A DNA stretch of 64,000 nucleotides. Source: JANYCO01 sp035535995 (GTDB taxonomy: Bacteria; Bacteroidota; Bacteroidia; Cytophagales; Cytophagaceae). Both the position numbers and the translations under genes were made by a program. The stretch covers positions 62,001 to 126,000 of the forward strand of contig DATLOZ010000022.1 in the NCBI GenBank assembly GCA_035535995.1, read 5' to 3'. Shown here piece by piece: positions 35,670 through 44,097 of the stretch. Each line of letters opens with the position of its first letter. Position 1 is the first letter of the stretch. A model generated the notes under the pieces. The model was not told the origin of the DNA. It saw only the letters and a program-made list of their open reading frames with translations, and searched no databases.

Positions 35670-35684
35670 TTTTTCTTACATTAA

Positions 35685-35713
35685 AAAAGCGTAGATGTAA
35701 TACCTACGCTTTT
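35685..35713 (-). terminator. Terminator of exbBD-tonB operon
   Basis: AAAAGCGTAG pairs with CTACGCTTTT around a nine-base loop, 33 bases after the tonB stop. Confidence 0.75.
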
Positions 35714-35745
35714 AATTTTATAGTTACAAACTTACAGCTTTATTA

Positions 35746-36573
35746 TCAATCCGGCAATTTAAATTTCACCGGAATTGTTCTTCTAACCCGTACGTTTCTC
35801 CCATTTTGCTTGGCTGGTTTCCAGCTAGGCATCATTCTTACCACACGCATCGCTTCTTCGTCGCATTCAGCATTGAAACCTTTGTAAAGTCGCACGTTTG
35901 TTACTTTTCCTTCTTTATCGATCTCAAAGTAAACGATCACTCTACCTTGCTCTTCCATACGTTCGGCTTTTTTCGGGTATACGATGTTCTTTTGAATGAA
36001 CTTCATCATTGCCTCGTTTCCACCTGGAAATTCGGCGTCTTCTTCTACGGCTGTGTATACCTGGTCATCGCCGGCATCGTCTACTACCTGATTTCCTTTC
36101 GGGCCATCTTCGATGGCTACGTTTAGAGAAGTATCACCTTCCTGATTTTCACTTCCGATATTTTTCTTTTCCTCCAGATCTTCCTGGGTTGGCGGGATTT
36201 CTTCTTTTTTCACTTCGTTGTCCGGCTTAATTTCCGGAGGAAGGAAACGGATCATCTCAACTTTGGGTGGAGGAATCTCCAGAGCAGGTGGAGGCGGCGT
36301 TTCAGGATCGAGTGGAATGTCTTCCAGGATTACTTCCTGCATTTTCTCATCTTCCAGTTCTATCGTTTCTTTTTTGCCCAGGATTTTAGTGATAAACCCA
36401 TATATATCGGGACTAAATACCATCAGCAATACGAATACAGCGGAAGATACCATCGCTATGGAAAAATTCTTCCCGTATTGTTGTCTCAGTTTATACGCAC
36501 CGTAGGCTTTGTTTCTGTCTTCAAAGACGATGTCGTCCATCGAAGAGTTATCTTTTGCAGCATTATTATCCAT
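35746..36573 (-). CDS. tonB: TonB energy transducer
   Basis: The 275-residue protein carries the proton-motive-force energy of ExbB/ExbD to outer-membrane receptors. It has a cytoplasmic leader (MDDIVFEDRNKAYGAYKLRQ, typical of Bacteroidota TonB) and one membrane helix (about 37-62). An acidic/Pro-rich periplasmic spacer follows (IPLDPETPPPPALEIPPPK). The TonB C-terminal domain (about 185-275) contains YPKKAERMEEQGRVIVYFEI and VRMMPSWKPAKQNG. It is the last gene of the four-gene operon. Confidence 0.93.
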   Translation of the reverse strand: MDNNAAKDNSSMDDIVFEDRNKAYGAYKLRQQYGKNFSIAMVSSAVFVLLMVFSPDIYGFITKILGKKETIELEDEKMQEVILEDIPLDPETPPPPALEIPPPKVEMIRFLPPEIKPDNEVKKEEIPPTQEDLEEKKNIGSENQEGDTSLNVAIEDGPKGNQVVDDAGDDQVYTAVEEDAEFPGGNEAMMKFIQKNIVYPKKAERMEEQGRVIVYFEIDKEGKVTNVRLYKGFNAECDEEAMRVVRMMPSWKPAKQNGRNVRVRRTIPVKFKLPD

Positions 36574-36587
36574 TGTACGATTCGTGC

Positions 36588-37118
36588 TTAAATTTTTTCT
36601 GCATTTGAATGTTCATCTTCCATCTTCACCAATTCTTCGTCTTGCTTGGTAATATCTACGATTGCAAAACGTTTGGTATGCGTGATGTTCATTTCATCAA
36701 GAATATCTACCAAGTTATTATACTTGGCTTTTTTCATTGCTTTGATCACTACTACCAGATCTGCTCCTACTTCTTTATTCTTTTTGTTGAGTACATAGCG
36801 AATACCTTCTGGTGAAAAATCTGTGGTGGATACTTTTGGTTCTTTTACACCGGTATACCAATAGATCTTATTGTTTTCGCCCAGGATGATTGTCATCGCT
36901 TTCGATTCTGCAATCTCCGGTTTCTCAGTGTTGTCATTTTTATCTGGCATGTTTACCTGCAAGGCCTGGGGCTTGTTTAGGGTCGTGGTAAGCATGAAGA
37001 ACGTGATCAAAAGAAAAGCCAAGTCTACCATTGGGGTCATATCCACCTTGGTAGAAGATTTTTTACTTCTGACTCCGCCACCTTTTTTCTTACCTCCGCC
37101 ACCTTCTATTTCTGCCAT
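36588..37118 (-). CDS. exbD: ExbD-type biopolymer transport protein (1)
   Basis: The 176-residue single-helix protein has a basic Gly/Lys-rich cytoplasmic leader and VDMTPMVDLAFLLITFFMLTT, which carries the functional membrane Asp (near D33). The periplasmic domain follows. It starts 14 bases before tonB and sits 152 bases after the other exbD, with a repeat between them. Confidence 0.93.
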   Translation of the reverse strand: MAEIEGGGGKKKGGGVRSKKSSTKVDMTPMVDLAFLLITFFMLTTTLNKPQALQVNMPDKNDNTEKPEIAESKAMTIILGENNKIYWYTGVKEPKVSTTDFSPEGIRYVLNKKNKEVGADLVVVIKAMKKAKYNNLVDILDEMNITHTKRFAIVDITKQDEELVKMEDEHSNAEKI

Positions 37119-37132
37119 AGTTTTAAATTTTT

Positions 37133-37265
37133 AAGTTATGAGTTATGAATTATGAATGAACATAATTCATAATTTTCCTTCTTTATATTAATTAGATGCA
37201 AAACGATCAATAATTCCATAAATGAAATTATGAGTAATTCATAACTCATAATTCAACATTCAAAA
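37133..37265. repeat. Family A repeat pair between the two exbD genes
   Basis: The left part (AAGTTATGAGTTATGAAT at about 37133-37150) and the right part (ATAACTCATAATTCAACATT at 37241-37260) are reverse complements of the family A arm. They enclose about 80 AT-rich bases. The pair splits an otherwise tight operon. Confidence 0.7.
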
Positions 37266-37270
37266 TAATA

Positions 37271-37867
37271 CTACTCGTCTTTTGGTTTTGCCTGTAGTGA
37301 AGTGATCAGACTGAATTTATTAAGATTCAGATCTTGTAATGTGCTTACTACGCCGCTGTATTTTTCATAATCTGATTCCTTATCGCCTTTGATAGCGATG
37401 ATCAATCGATTATTTACTCCTTTTGCTTCCTTGATCCATACTTTCAGTTCGTTGTTTGCTGAATCGATAGGAATACCTTGTTGAGGATATTTTTCTCTTT
37501 TGGAAGCAGGCATGCTGAAAAATCCTTTCATCTGGTTGAAGGGAAGTCCAAACATTTCTGTATTAGCAAAAGCAATTTTATCCTTCTCGGTCAGGTTTAA
37601 TTTTTTCAACTCATTTACACGCTCGATCAGATCTTTCCTGGTCGATGCTTCGGACAAGCTGAAGAATACAGCACCTTCTTTTGACACCGTGATTTTAAGA
37701 AGCCCTTGCTCCTGGATCTTTTTATCCGATACGGAAGCAGGAATATCTACCTGAACTACTTCAGGAGTTTTCATCTTGGCTGTTAGAATGAAGAACGTAA
37801 GAAGAAGGAATGCCATGTCGCACATAGCAGTCATATCCAACGAAATTCCACCTCTTTTACCTGACAT
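37271..37867 (-). CDS. exbD: ExbD-type biopolymer transport protein (2)
   Basis: The 198-residue ExbD/TolR-family protein has the Asp-bearing membrane helix in LDMTAMCDMAFLLLTFFILTA (D10 or D16 region). Its periplasmic part is longer than that of the other exbD, with an insert after TEMFGLPFNQMK. Two different ExbD proteins in one operon are usual in Bacteroidota. Confidence 0.92.
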   Translation of the reverse strand: MSGKRGGISLDMTAMCDMAFLLLTFFILTAKMKTPEVVQVDIPASVSDKKIQEQGLLKITVSKEGAVFFSLSEASTRKDLIERVNELKKLNLTEKDKIAFANTEMFGLPFNQMKGFFSMPASKREKYPQQGIPIDSANNELKVWIKEAKGVNNRLIIAIKGDKESDYEKYSGVVSTLQDLNLNKFSLITSLQAKPKDE

Positions 37868-37911
37868 ATTTTTAAAAATTAATACGCTAAAACTTATTAC
37901 TTCTTTTCAGA

Positions 37912-38715
37912 TTATCTGCCAGTGGCAATAAAATGTTGACGCACCGCGAAACCTACTTCGTCGATCTTGTGAGTCAGGTCGTCTACTTTAGAAGTGAAGA
38001 AGTTGTATGCTACGATAGCAAGTGCAGAAGTAAAAATACCAAGCGCCGTATTGATCAAAGCTTCGGAAATACCGTTTGAAAGAGCAGCCGGGTCTGGAGA
38101 ACCTGTAGTGGCAAGTGCAGAAAATGCTTTGATCATACCGATCACCGTTCCAAGAAGAGCAAACAAAGTAGAAACAGAAGCGAGTGTTGCTACGATCGTC
38201 AGGTTTTTCTCAAGAGCTGGAAGTTCAAGCATAGTTGCTTCTTCTACTTCTTTCTGAAGAGCATCAAGTTTTTTATCTTTGCTTAGGCCAGTATCGCCTG
38301 CTACTGCTTTATATCTGTTCAATACTTCATAAGTAACGTTTCCTACAGAACCGCCTTGTTCGTTGCATTCAGCAATAGCGCCGTCGATATCGTTGGCAGA
38401 TAATTTAGCTTTTACAGAAGCTACGAATGTAGAAAGGGATTTTTTGCCATTCGCACTTAGCAAAGCGATTCCTCTTTCAATAGCTACGCCGATTACGATC
38501 ATAAAGAAGGACATCAGGAAAGGTACAATAAATCCGCCCATGTACATTTTGCCCAAAATATCATCGTGCAACGGCTCTCTTACGCCGTTCACTACGGTAG
38601 TATGGCCTTGCATGATTGTGTAAAATATTGTATTCGCCACGAGTACCGCTGCTGCGATCAGAACTAAGGCAAAAACTGAATTAAGATTACTTTTTGAAGA
38701 TTTAGTGTTTCCCAT
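37912..38715 (-). CDS. exbB: ExbB/TolQ/MotA-type proton channel protein
   Basis: The 267-residue protein has three membrane helices (about 15-36, 58-78 and 165-190, the last pair near TIVATLASVSTLFALLGTVI). The MotA/TolQ/ExbB signature GMIKAFSALATTG follows. With the ExbD proteins it forms the proton-driven motor that energises TonB. First gene of the operon. Confidence 0.93.
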   Translation of the reverse strand: MGNTKSSKSNLNSVFALVLIAAAVLVANTIFYTIMQGHTTVVNGVREPLHDDILGKMYMGGFIVPFLMSFFMIVIGVAIERGIALLSANGKKSLSTFVASVKAKLSANDIDGAIAECNEQGGSVGNVTYEVLNRYKAVAGDTGLSKDKKLDALQKEVEEATMLELPALEKNLTIVATLASVSTLFALLGTVIGMIKAFSALATTGSPDPAALSNGISEALINTALGIFTSALAIVAYNFFTSKVDDLTHKIDEVGFAVRQHFIATGR

Positions 38716-39153
38716 TTTTATAAAAGTTTATTAAACCGATGCAAATTAAATTATAGTATTTGATTTTTATATTACGTAATTGTTAACATTTTTTAAACTC
38801 TGATTAATATTGAAGTATAACAAAAATAGAGTTTTCACTAAATAAACCTTGAAACCTAGTGTTTTATTTTATAGAGATAGGACTTTTTTTACAAACATTT
38901 CAATATGAAAGAATTGTGTTTTTGCATTAAATACTTTCTCTATAAATTTTATATACAATAAGACAAAGCTAGATGATTTTTTTAAGAATACAAATCTAAA
39001 GTAGAGAAGATGAAGTAAATCTTGGATTAAATACCATCCAGAAAAATTTGCTCAAGTGAATGAAAAAGATGGAAGAAGTTATAAATTATGAATTATGAAT
39101 GTCGAGTTAACTCTTTTCATTCATAACTCATAATTCAACATTCATAACTTAAA
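38716..39153. other. AT-rich intergenic region
   Basis: This 438-base gap holds the exbB promoter region (a near-consensus TTAATTTG on the minus strand near 38742-38749) and, at 39076-39150, a family A inverted repeat. Nothing coding was recognised. Confidence 0.6.
39076..39150. repeat. Family A inverted repeat
   Basis: The left arm contains AATTATGAATTATGAATG and the right arm CATTCATAACTCATAATTC followed by AACATTCATAACTT, around a short spacer with GAGTTAACTC. It is the same family as the 58-bp palindrome at 21641. Confidence 0.75.
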
Positions 39154-40056
39154 TTATATTCCTTCAATAATAAGCCCCGCAGCTCCTAGCAGGCCTGCTT
39201 CATTGCCTAGTACGGCGCGGGCTACGTGAAGGTCTTCTGTATAGTAGGCAGGTAAATGTTGTTCCATCTTGCGGCGCATTTCCGGTACAATAAAATCAAA
39301 TGCTCCGGAGATTCCGCCACCGATCAGGATATTATCCAGGTCGAGCGTACGCACTACTCCTACCATCACTTCTCCCAGGTAGAATCCTACATGTTTAAAA
39401 ATATCTTTGGAAAGCTCATCGCCTTGTACCGCGCATTCATTGATCACTTTCGGGGTGATCTCTTTTCCCTTCAGCATAGATTTGCCAGGATATTCGCTCA
39501 ATCTCTCTACTGCATATTTGATCAGGTGACTGATGCCTACATTTTCTTCCAGCGTTTTGCCATTGCTGGCAAGGATGTGACCGATTTCGGTAGCGTTTCC
39601 TTTGCCTCCGATGAAAAGTTTTTTATTGATGATCACCCCACCGCCTACACCTGTGCCCAGCGTGACCATAAGATAATTGTCGAGTCCTTTATTTTCTCCA
39701 AAATAATGTTCCCCCAATGCAGCACATTTGGCATCGTTTTCAATCCTGAAAACTACTGAAGGGTAAGAACTGTTTAAGATCTCCACGACAGGAGAATTGA
39801 CTACCGAGCGAATATTATTCATCAGGATCACTCTCTTGCGGTCGGCAGAAAGAAGGCCTGGGAAGCCCATTCCTACTCCTTTGATGGCAGGGAAATCTTT
39901 CAGATAATTTCCGATCTCCACTCTCAGCGATTCTACAAAGCCTTGTGATTCTACCCAGCCTGCAGTGTTAAAGGTGCGGACCTGAGAGATTTCGCCTTCA
40001 TGAGAAACGATGCCACATTTTACAGAGGTACCTCCGATGTCAATTCCTAGTATCAT
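39154..40056 (-). CDS. ROK-family sugar kinase (glucokinase-like), zinc motif absent
   Basis: The 300-residue kinase shows the phosphate-1 motif (GIDIGGTSVKCG), a catalytic Asp in ENDAKCAALGE (D108) and VTLGTGVGGGVII near 131-142. The sugar-binding Glu/His is in EIGH (157-160). The Cys-rich CxCGxxGCxE that follows in most ROK kinases is missing and replaced by ASNGKTLEENVG, so no zinc site is seen. Substrate is probably glucose or N-acetylglucosamine/mannosamine. No sugar operon is adjacent. Confidence 0.85.
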   Translation of the reverse strand: MILGIDIGGTSVKCGIVSHEGEISQVRTFNTAGWVESQGFVESLRVEIGNYLKDFPAIKGVGMGFPGLLSADRKRVILMNNIRSVVNSPVVEILNSSYPSVVFRIENDAKCAALGEHYFGENKGLDNYLMVTLGTGVGGGVIINKKLFIGGKGNATEIGHILASNGKTLEENVGISHLIKYAVERLSEYPGKSMLKGKEITPKVINECAVQGDELSKDIFKHVGFYLGEVMVGVVRTLDLDNILIGGGISGAFDFIVPEMRRKMEQHLPAYYTEDLHVARAVLGNEAGLLGAAGLIIEGI

Positions 40057-40207
40057 AGATTTTTTTCTTAAATGTTTTGCTGTTTGTATTATGGAAAGTA
40101 ATCAGAAAGAATCCTGAGACAGCAATTTCTGACAATCAACCCATCTATTTGATCATAAAAATATAAATAATTAACAATCTATTCAGCGTTTTTAATAATT
40201 TTATCCA

Positions 40208-41299
40208 ATGGGTAGAATATTTTTCGGTCAAAGGTCTTATGATTTTGCACAGGTAAAAAAAAGCATGGAAGAAAAGATCGATCCGACCTTCTCTTCTGCC
40301 CTCCAATTCTGTCATCAATGGCTCAACGGACAATCTTCCTTTCAACTCTTCACTTCCGGTTCCACAGGCGAGCCCAAACCAATTGAGCTCACGCGGGCAC
40401 AGATGGAAACAAGCGCTCAAAGCACCTGTACTGCGCTTCAACTTGGGCAAGGCAATACAGCGCTTGTATGCCTGAATACTTCTTATATTGCAGGGATCAT
40501 GATGCTGGTACGAGGGATGGTAGCAGACATGGATCTATGGCTTACGGCTCCGGTTTCTTCACCTTTGCAGGAAATAGATCCGTCGGTTCCAATCGATTTT
40601 GCAGCGTTTGTACCTTTGCAATTGCAAACTATGCTGCAGGAAAATGATCCTGATGTAATTCGTCGGCTCCAAAATATGAAAGCCATCATTGTAGGCGGTG
40701 CTCCTGTAAGCATCGAGCTTGCAGAAAAAATAAATTCGCTCTCCTCTCCTGTTTATCTTACCTATGGAATGACAGAAACCGTAAGCCATATTGCTTTGCG
40801 ACGATTGAATGGGAAAGAGAAAACAGAAGACTACCATATTCTTCCTGGGGTTTCAATTGACGTTGATGAAAGAAATTGCCTGAAAATACGCGCTGCCGTC
40901 ACTAATAATCAGTGGATCCAGACCAATGATATCGTTACACTCACAAGTCCTTCCTCCTTTCTATGGCTGGGTCGCGCAGATTATACGATCAATTCGGGTG
41001 GAGTAAAAATACAACCGGAAAAGATCGAACAAATTTTGTCCAAGCAATTTGTAACGCATGGCATTTCTGTTTTTTTTGTAGCCGGTCTGCCTCATCCCAT
41101 ACTGGGCGAAGCGCTGACTTTGTTTGTAGAAACCGAAGAGCCAATAGCTGATGCATTGGTTAAAGAAATGTCTTCAGTGCTGGAACGTTTTCATATTCCA
41201 AAAGCAGTCATTCTTCTTCGGGCCTTTCCACGTACTGCTACCGGGAAGATAGAAAGATCTAAGATCAAAGAAGCATACAAAAACTATTACGCTTCATGA
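40208..41299 (+). CDS. menE: O-succinylbenzoate--CoA ligase-like AMP-binding enzyme
   Basis: The 363-residue adenylate-forming enzyme is short for the superfamily but typical for Bacteroidota MenE. It has the P-loop FTSGSTGEPKPIELT (about 48-62), TYGMTETVSHIA, and GRADYTINSGGVKIQPEKIE before the C-terminal lid (PRTATGKIERSK). MenE activates o-succinylbenzoate for menaquinone synthesis. No other men gene is in the window, so a different acid substrate is possible. Its 3' end overlaps the next minus-strand gene by six bases. Confidence 0.8.
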   Translation: MGRIFFGQRSYDFAQVKKSMEEKIDPTFSSALQFCHQWLNGQSSFQLFTSGSTGEPKPIELTRAQMETSAQSTCTALQLGQGNTALVCLNTSYIAGIMMLVRGMVADMDLWLTAPVSSPLQEIDPSVPIDFAAFVPLQLQTMLQENDPDVIRRLQNMKAIIVGGAPVSIELAEKINSLSSPVYLTYGMTETVSHIALRRLNGKEKTEDYHILPGVSIDVDERNCLKIRAAVTNNQWIQTNDIVTLTSPSSFLWLGRADYTINSGGVKIQPEKIEQILSKQFVTHGISVFFVAGLPHPILGEALTLFVETEEPIADALVKEMSSVLERFHIPKAVILLRAFPRTATGKIERSKIKEAYKNYYAS

Positions 41300-41581
41300 A
41301 AAAATCAAGAGGCATTCTTTTCTGCTGTTAAGTTGTTCCAGACGGATCTTCCAGCCGTTTCGCTCGTATAAAAAAATAATTTCCTTTAATTTCTTTTCAT
41401 CCAACTGCTTAAAATCGGGAAAATCCTCATCGATCAGGATCACCATTTCTCCGTTATGGCAATAATGCTGTCCCTGACAAAGCATAATCTTATTAATGTA
41501 TTCCAGGGCTTCTTTGTAAAGATTTCCAAGGTAGCTTGCCTTGGATAAAGGTTGTAAAAACATTGGCATTGGCTCATTCAT
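41294..41581 (-). CDS. Hypothetical protein, 95 residues
   Basis: A small soluble protein with acidic helices (DEDFPDFKQLDEKKLKEIIF) and a hydrophobic start. No family recognised. It overlaps the end of menE by six bases in convergent orientation and is divergent from the HTH regulator. Coding is likely but function unknown. Confidence 0.5.
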   Translation of the reverse strand: MNEPMPMFLQPLSKASYLGNLYKEALEYINKIMLCQGQHYCHNGEMVILIDEDFPDFKQLDEKKLKEIIFLYERNGWKIRLEQLNSRKECLLIFS

Positions 41582-41698
41582 AAAAATCTATTTAAGCAGA
41601 GATAATACACAAATATGAGAAATAAATGTAAAATATTTAACAGTTAAGGGAAATTATTGAGAAATATTTATGAAGAATATTTTTACACCTTTGTAACC

Positions 41699-42055
41699 AT
41701 GATGCACAAAGGGGAAATAGTAGAAAATGCCATTCGCCAGAGCGGCTATTCTATTACTGACATAGCTAAAAAGCTAAAGATCAGCCGCCGTCATCTTTAT
41801 AACCTCTTTCAAAAATACAATATCGACAACGATACCGTTTCTAATATCGGTAAGATCATTAATCACGATTTTACAGGTGAGATCAAAGGCTTTTCTATGC
41901 CAATCCTGGAAGAACCTGCTGAAAAATACATCACAGAGATCGAAAGAATAAAGGACGAGGTAAACCTTTGGAAAAATAAATACATCAACCTGCTGGAAGA
42001 ACATAAGCTACTACTTGAAAAAATCAAGCAAGACAACCAGGATACCAAGAAATAA
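41699..42055 (+). CDS. Helix-turn-helix regulator with C-terminal coiled coil
   Basis: A 118-residue protein if the ATG at 41699 is used, which sits five bases after a TTTG promoter element. A longer reading from 41657 would overlap the promoter. The N-terminal HTH (about 6-50) contains GYSITDIAKKLKISRRHLYNLFQKY, similar to XRE/Fis-type domains. The rest is a charged coiled coil (about 70-112). Target unknown. Confidence 0.65.
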   Translation: MMHKGEIVENAIRQSGYSITDIAKKLKISRRHLYNLFQKYNIDNDTVSNIGKIINHDFTGEIKGFSMPILEEPAEKYITEIERIKDEVNLWKNKYINLLEEHKLLLEKIKQDNQDTKK

Positions 42056-42087
42056 AAAAGCCCCGATCAAATCAGGGCTTTTTTATT
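42051..42087. terminator. Bidirectional terminator
   Basis: A perfect 17-bp stem (AATAAAAAAGCCCCGAT) with a three-base loop lies between convergent genes. Its left end overlaps the HTH stop codon. Confidence 0.85.
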
Positions 42088-42104
42088 TCTATAAAGATCA
42101 TTTT

Positions 42105-43085
42105 TTAAAACACATCTAAAATCCTGTACTTACGATCGAGGAACATGAACAGATCTCCTTTTTTCTTTTCGGATAAGATCTGATAAAGAGGGGTCAGTGT
42201 GGAAACGGTTACAAAGTTTTTGTCGTCGATTTTCACTTCTCCTAATCCGGCAGAGATGAAATAGTTTTGGAAATCAGTTACTACTACCGCTCCAAATTTC
42301 ACCACTTCCAATGGTTTGATCATAATCCTGTTCAGCAAACCCAAGGTGTTAATTCCTTCCTGTACCTGGCGGGCATACACATCACGCGTAGCTTGCATAG
42401 TCTCGCGGAATGAATCGGTCATTTCTTCGTTTGAATTCTTTTCTTCGTTAGCGCTTTGTTGTGCATCATCCATTGCTTTTTTAGCAGTATTTATGATGTT
42501 TGTTTGAATATCTATACACTTGGCCAAAAGCTGTTTCTTCACAGACATTTTTTCTTTAGGCTCAATCTGGATTGGCTTGGCTACCTTAGGTACTACAATT
42601 TCCGGTTTTTTGGTAACAACCGGTTTAGCCAATTGTTTTTCCGGTTTAGGTCTCCCTGCTGGTTTTTCTTTGATTGGTTTTACCGCTGTATTTTTTACCG
42701 GTTCTTCTTTTTTGGCAACTGGTTTCACAACTGCCTTAGTTACTGGTTTTGCAGTTTCTTTAACAGGTTTTACAGGCTGCTTGGTTGGTTTTGTAGAAGT
42801 CTTGGCTGCAGGAACTGGTTTGGTTTTAATGGCTACTGGTTTTGCTACCGCTTTCTTTGAAATCGGAGTTTTAACAGTCTTAGATTTAGATACTGGAGCC
42901 TTTTTAGGGGCAGCTTTAGAAGCAATAGGTTTTTTAGAGGCTGGCTTTGAAGCAGAGGTTGGTTTCCCTTTTGAAGCAGTCTTTTTAGTGGCGGTCCCTT
43001 TTTTATCAGCTTTTTTAGAAGATGGAGCAGGCTTTGCAGTGGCTTTTTTTGCTACCATCTTCTTCTTAGAATCTTTTTTAGCCAT
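42105..43085 (-). CDS. Gre-factor-like domain fused to a Lys/Ala/Pro-rich histone-like tail
   Basis: The 326-residue protein has two halves. Residues 1-180 are nearly all Lys, Ala, Pro, Ser, Thr and Val in KKA/KPA-type repeats, like the tails of histone H1. Residues 181-326 match the Bacteroidota Gre-like family often labelled 3-oxoacyl-ACP synthase. A helical hairpin (KKQLLAKCIDIQTNIINTAK, NEEKNSNEEMTDSFRETMQ) is followed by a GreA-type C-terminal domain (FGAVVVTDFQNYFIS, TLTPLYQILSEKKKGDLF). The C-terminal half probably touches RNA polymerase; the tail would bind DNA or RNA. This is inference from domain form. It is monocistronic with a terminator shared with the HTH gene. Confidence 0.7.
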   Translation of the reverse strand: MAKKDSKKKMVAKKATAKPAPSSKKADKKGTATKKTASKGKPTSASKPASKKPIASKAAPKKAPVSKSKTVKTPISKKAVAKPVAIKTKPVPAAKTSTKPTKQPVKPVKETAKPVTKAVVKPVAKKEEPVKNTAVKPIKEKPAGRPKPEKQLAKPVVTKKPEIVVPKVAKPIQIEPKEKMSVKKQLLAKCIDIQTNIINTAKKAMDDAQQSANEEKNSNEEMTDSFRETMQATRDVYARQVQEGINTLGLLNRIMIKPLEVVKFGAVVVTDFQNYFISAGLGEVKIDDKNFVTVSTLTPLYQILSEKKKGDLFMFLDRKYRILDVF

Positions 43086-43106
43086 AAAATATTGAAAAAT
43101 ACTATG

Positions 43107-44093
43107 TTACGTAAATAGCCTCCCTTCCCTTTCAGAGACTATATTAAATGGTTCATTTTCAATAAGAAAATGACCATCCAAATCTATATAATTTAAATCA
43201 TTACACAAATTTATTGCTGAAAAAATTCCTAAAGATGTTTCCACCATACAACCAATCATAGTTTTAAGTCCTTCATTTTTAGCATTTTTAAGTATTTCTA
43301 TCCCTTTTAAATACCCACCCGCTTTCATTAACTTCATATTCACCCCATGAAATTGGCTGGCTATCTTTTTCATTTCAGCATAATCTGTTACGGACTCGTC
43401 GGCAATTAGCTCATAAGGACTTTTATTCTTGAGATAATGATATTCTTGCTCTAGGGCAGCTGGCATGGGTTGTTCAAAAAATTCGATTGGAAAGGGATGG
43501 CATTTTTCCATGAAAACTAACAGATCGTCAACATCTTGCCATGCTTCATTAGCATCTATCCTTAAAGGTTTATTGGTGATACTGGCAATTTCTTTTAGCA
43601 GATCTAAGCCTGAGTCTTTGTTAATTTTAACTTTTAAATATTTAAACCTTAATAGATTATGTTCATTTATGAAACCTTTTACTTTACCTGGTTCCATGAT
43701 CGGTAATGTATAAGAAGTATAAACCGGTCCTGGTTGAGGTAATCCTAATTCTGTATATACAGGAATTGCATGTTTCTTAGCCTGGTAATGCACAAAAGCA
43801 GATTCAATACCAAACTTCAATGAATTGACTAACGACTCATTATTAATAAGTTGAATCAATTCTGATAAAGTATTAATAAAGGAAAGTTGGGGATTGATCT
43901 TATTGAATTGTTCCTGGATACCAGCAGGCGTTTCACCATAACGGATATTGGGCGCTACTTCACCGGATGCGGAGATATTACCGTCACTTACGGTAATAAT
44001 GAAATTCTTCTTAAAGGAAGATTCATTTCTGGAAATTTTCCAATTATACTTTAAATGGAACGTTAATTCCTGGATACTCCAAGACAACATCAC
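43107..44093 (-). CDS. Dipeptide epimerase (enolase superfamily)
   Basis: The 328-residue enolase-superfamily enzyme has the KxK base in YLKVKIN (K154, K156) and metal ligands D180 (RIDANEAW), E207 (EFFEQP) and D232 (IADESV). The second base is K257 (KLMKAGG), followed by DLDGHFL. This pattern is the L-Ala-D/L-Glu epimerase type, used in recycling murein peptides; other dipeptides are possible. Its stop and start lie within 4-22 bases of its neighbours. It may be cotranscribed with the PorP/SprF gene upstream. Confidence 0.85.
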   Translation of the reverse strand: MMLSWSIQELTFHLKYNWKISRNESSFKKNFIITVSDGNISASGEVAPNIRYGETPAGIQEQFNKINPQLSFINTLSELIQLINNESLVNSLKFGIESAFVHYQAKKHAIPVYTELGLPQPGPVYTSYTLPIMEPGKVKGFINEHNLLRFKYLKVKINKDSGLDLLKEIASITNKPLRIDANEAWQDVDDLLVFMEKCHPFPIEFFEQPMPAALEQEYHYLKNKSPYELIADESVTDYAEMKKIASQFHGVNMKLMKAGGYLKGIEILKNAKNEGLKTMIGCMVETSLGIFSAINLCNDLNYIDLDGHFLIENEPFNIVSEREGRLFT

Positions 44094-44097
44094 AGGT

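Noticed and set aside
42456..43095. Long + strand ORFs (134 and 191 codons) opposite the histone-tailed gene
   Set aside because: They are complements of the Lys/Ala/Pro-rich repeat coding; composition (Phe/Gly/Ala) follows from antisense of KKP-type codons.
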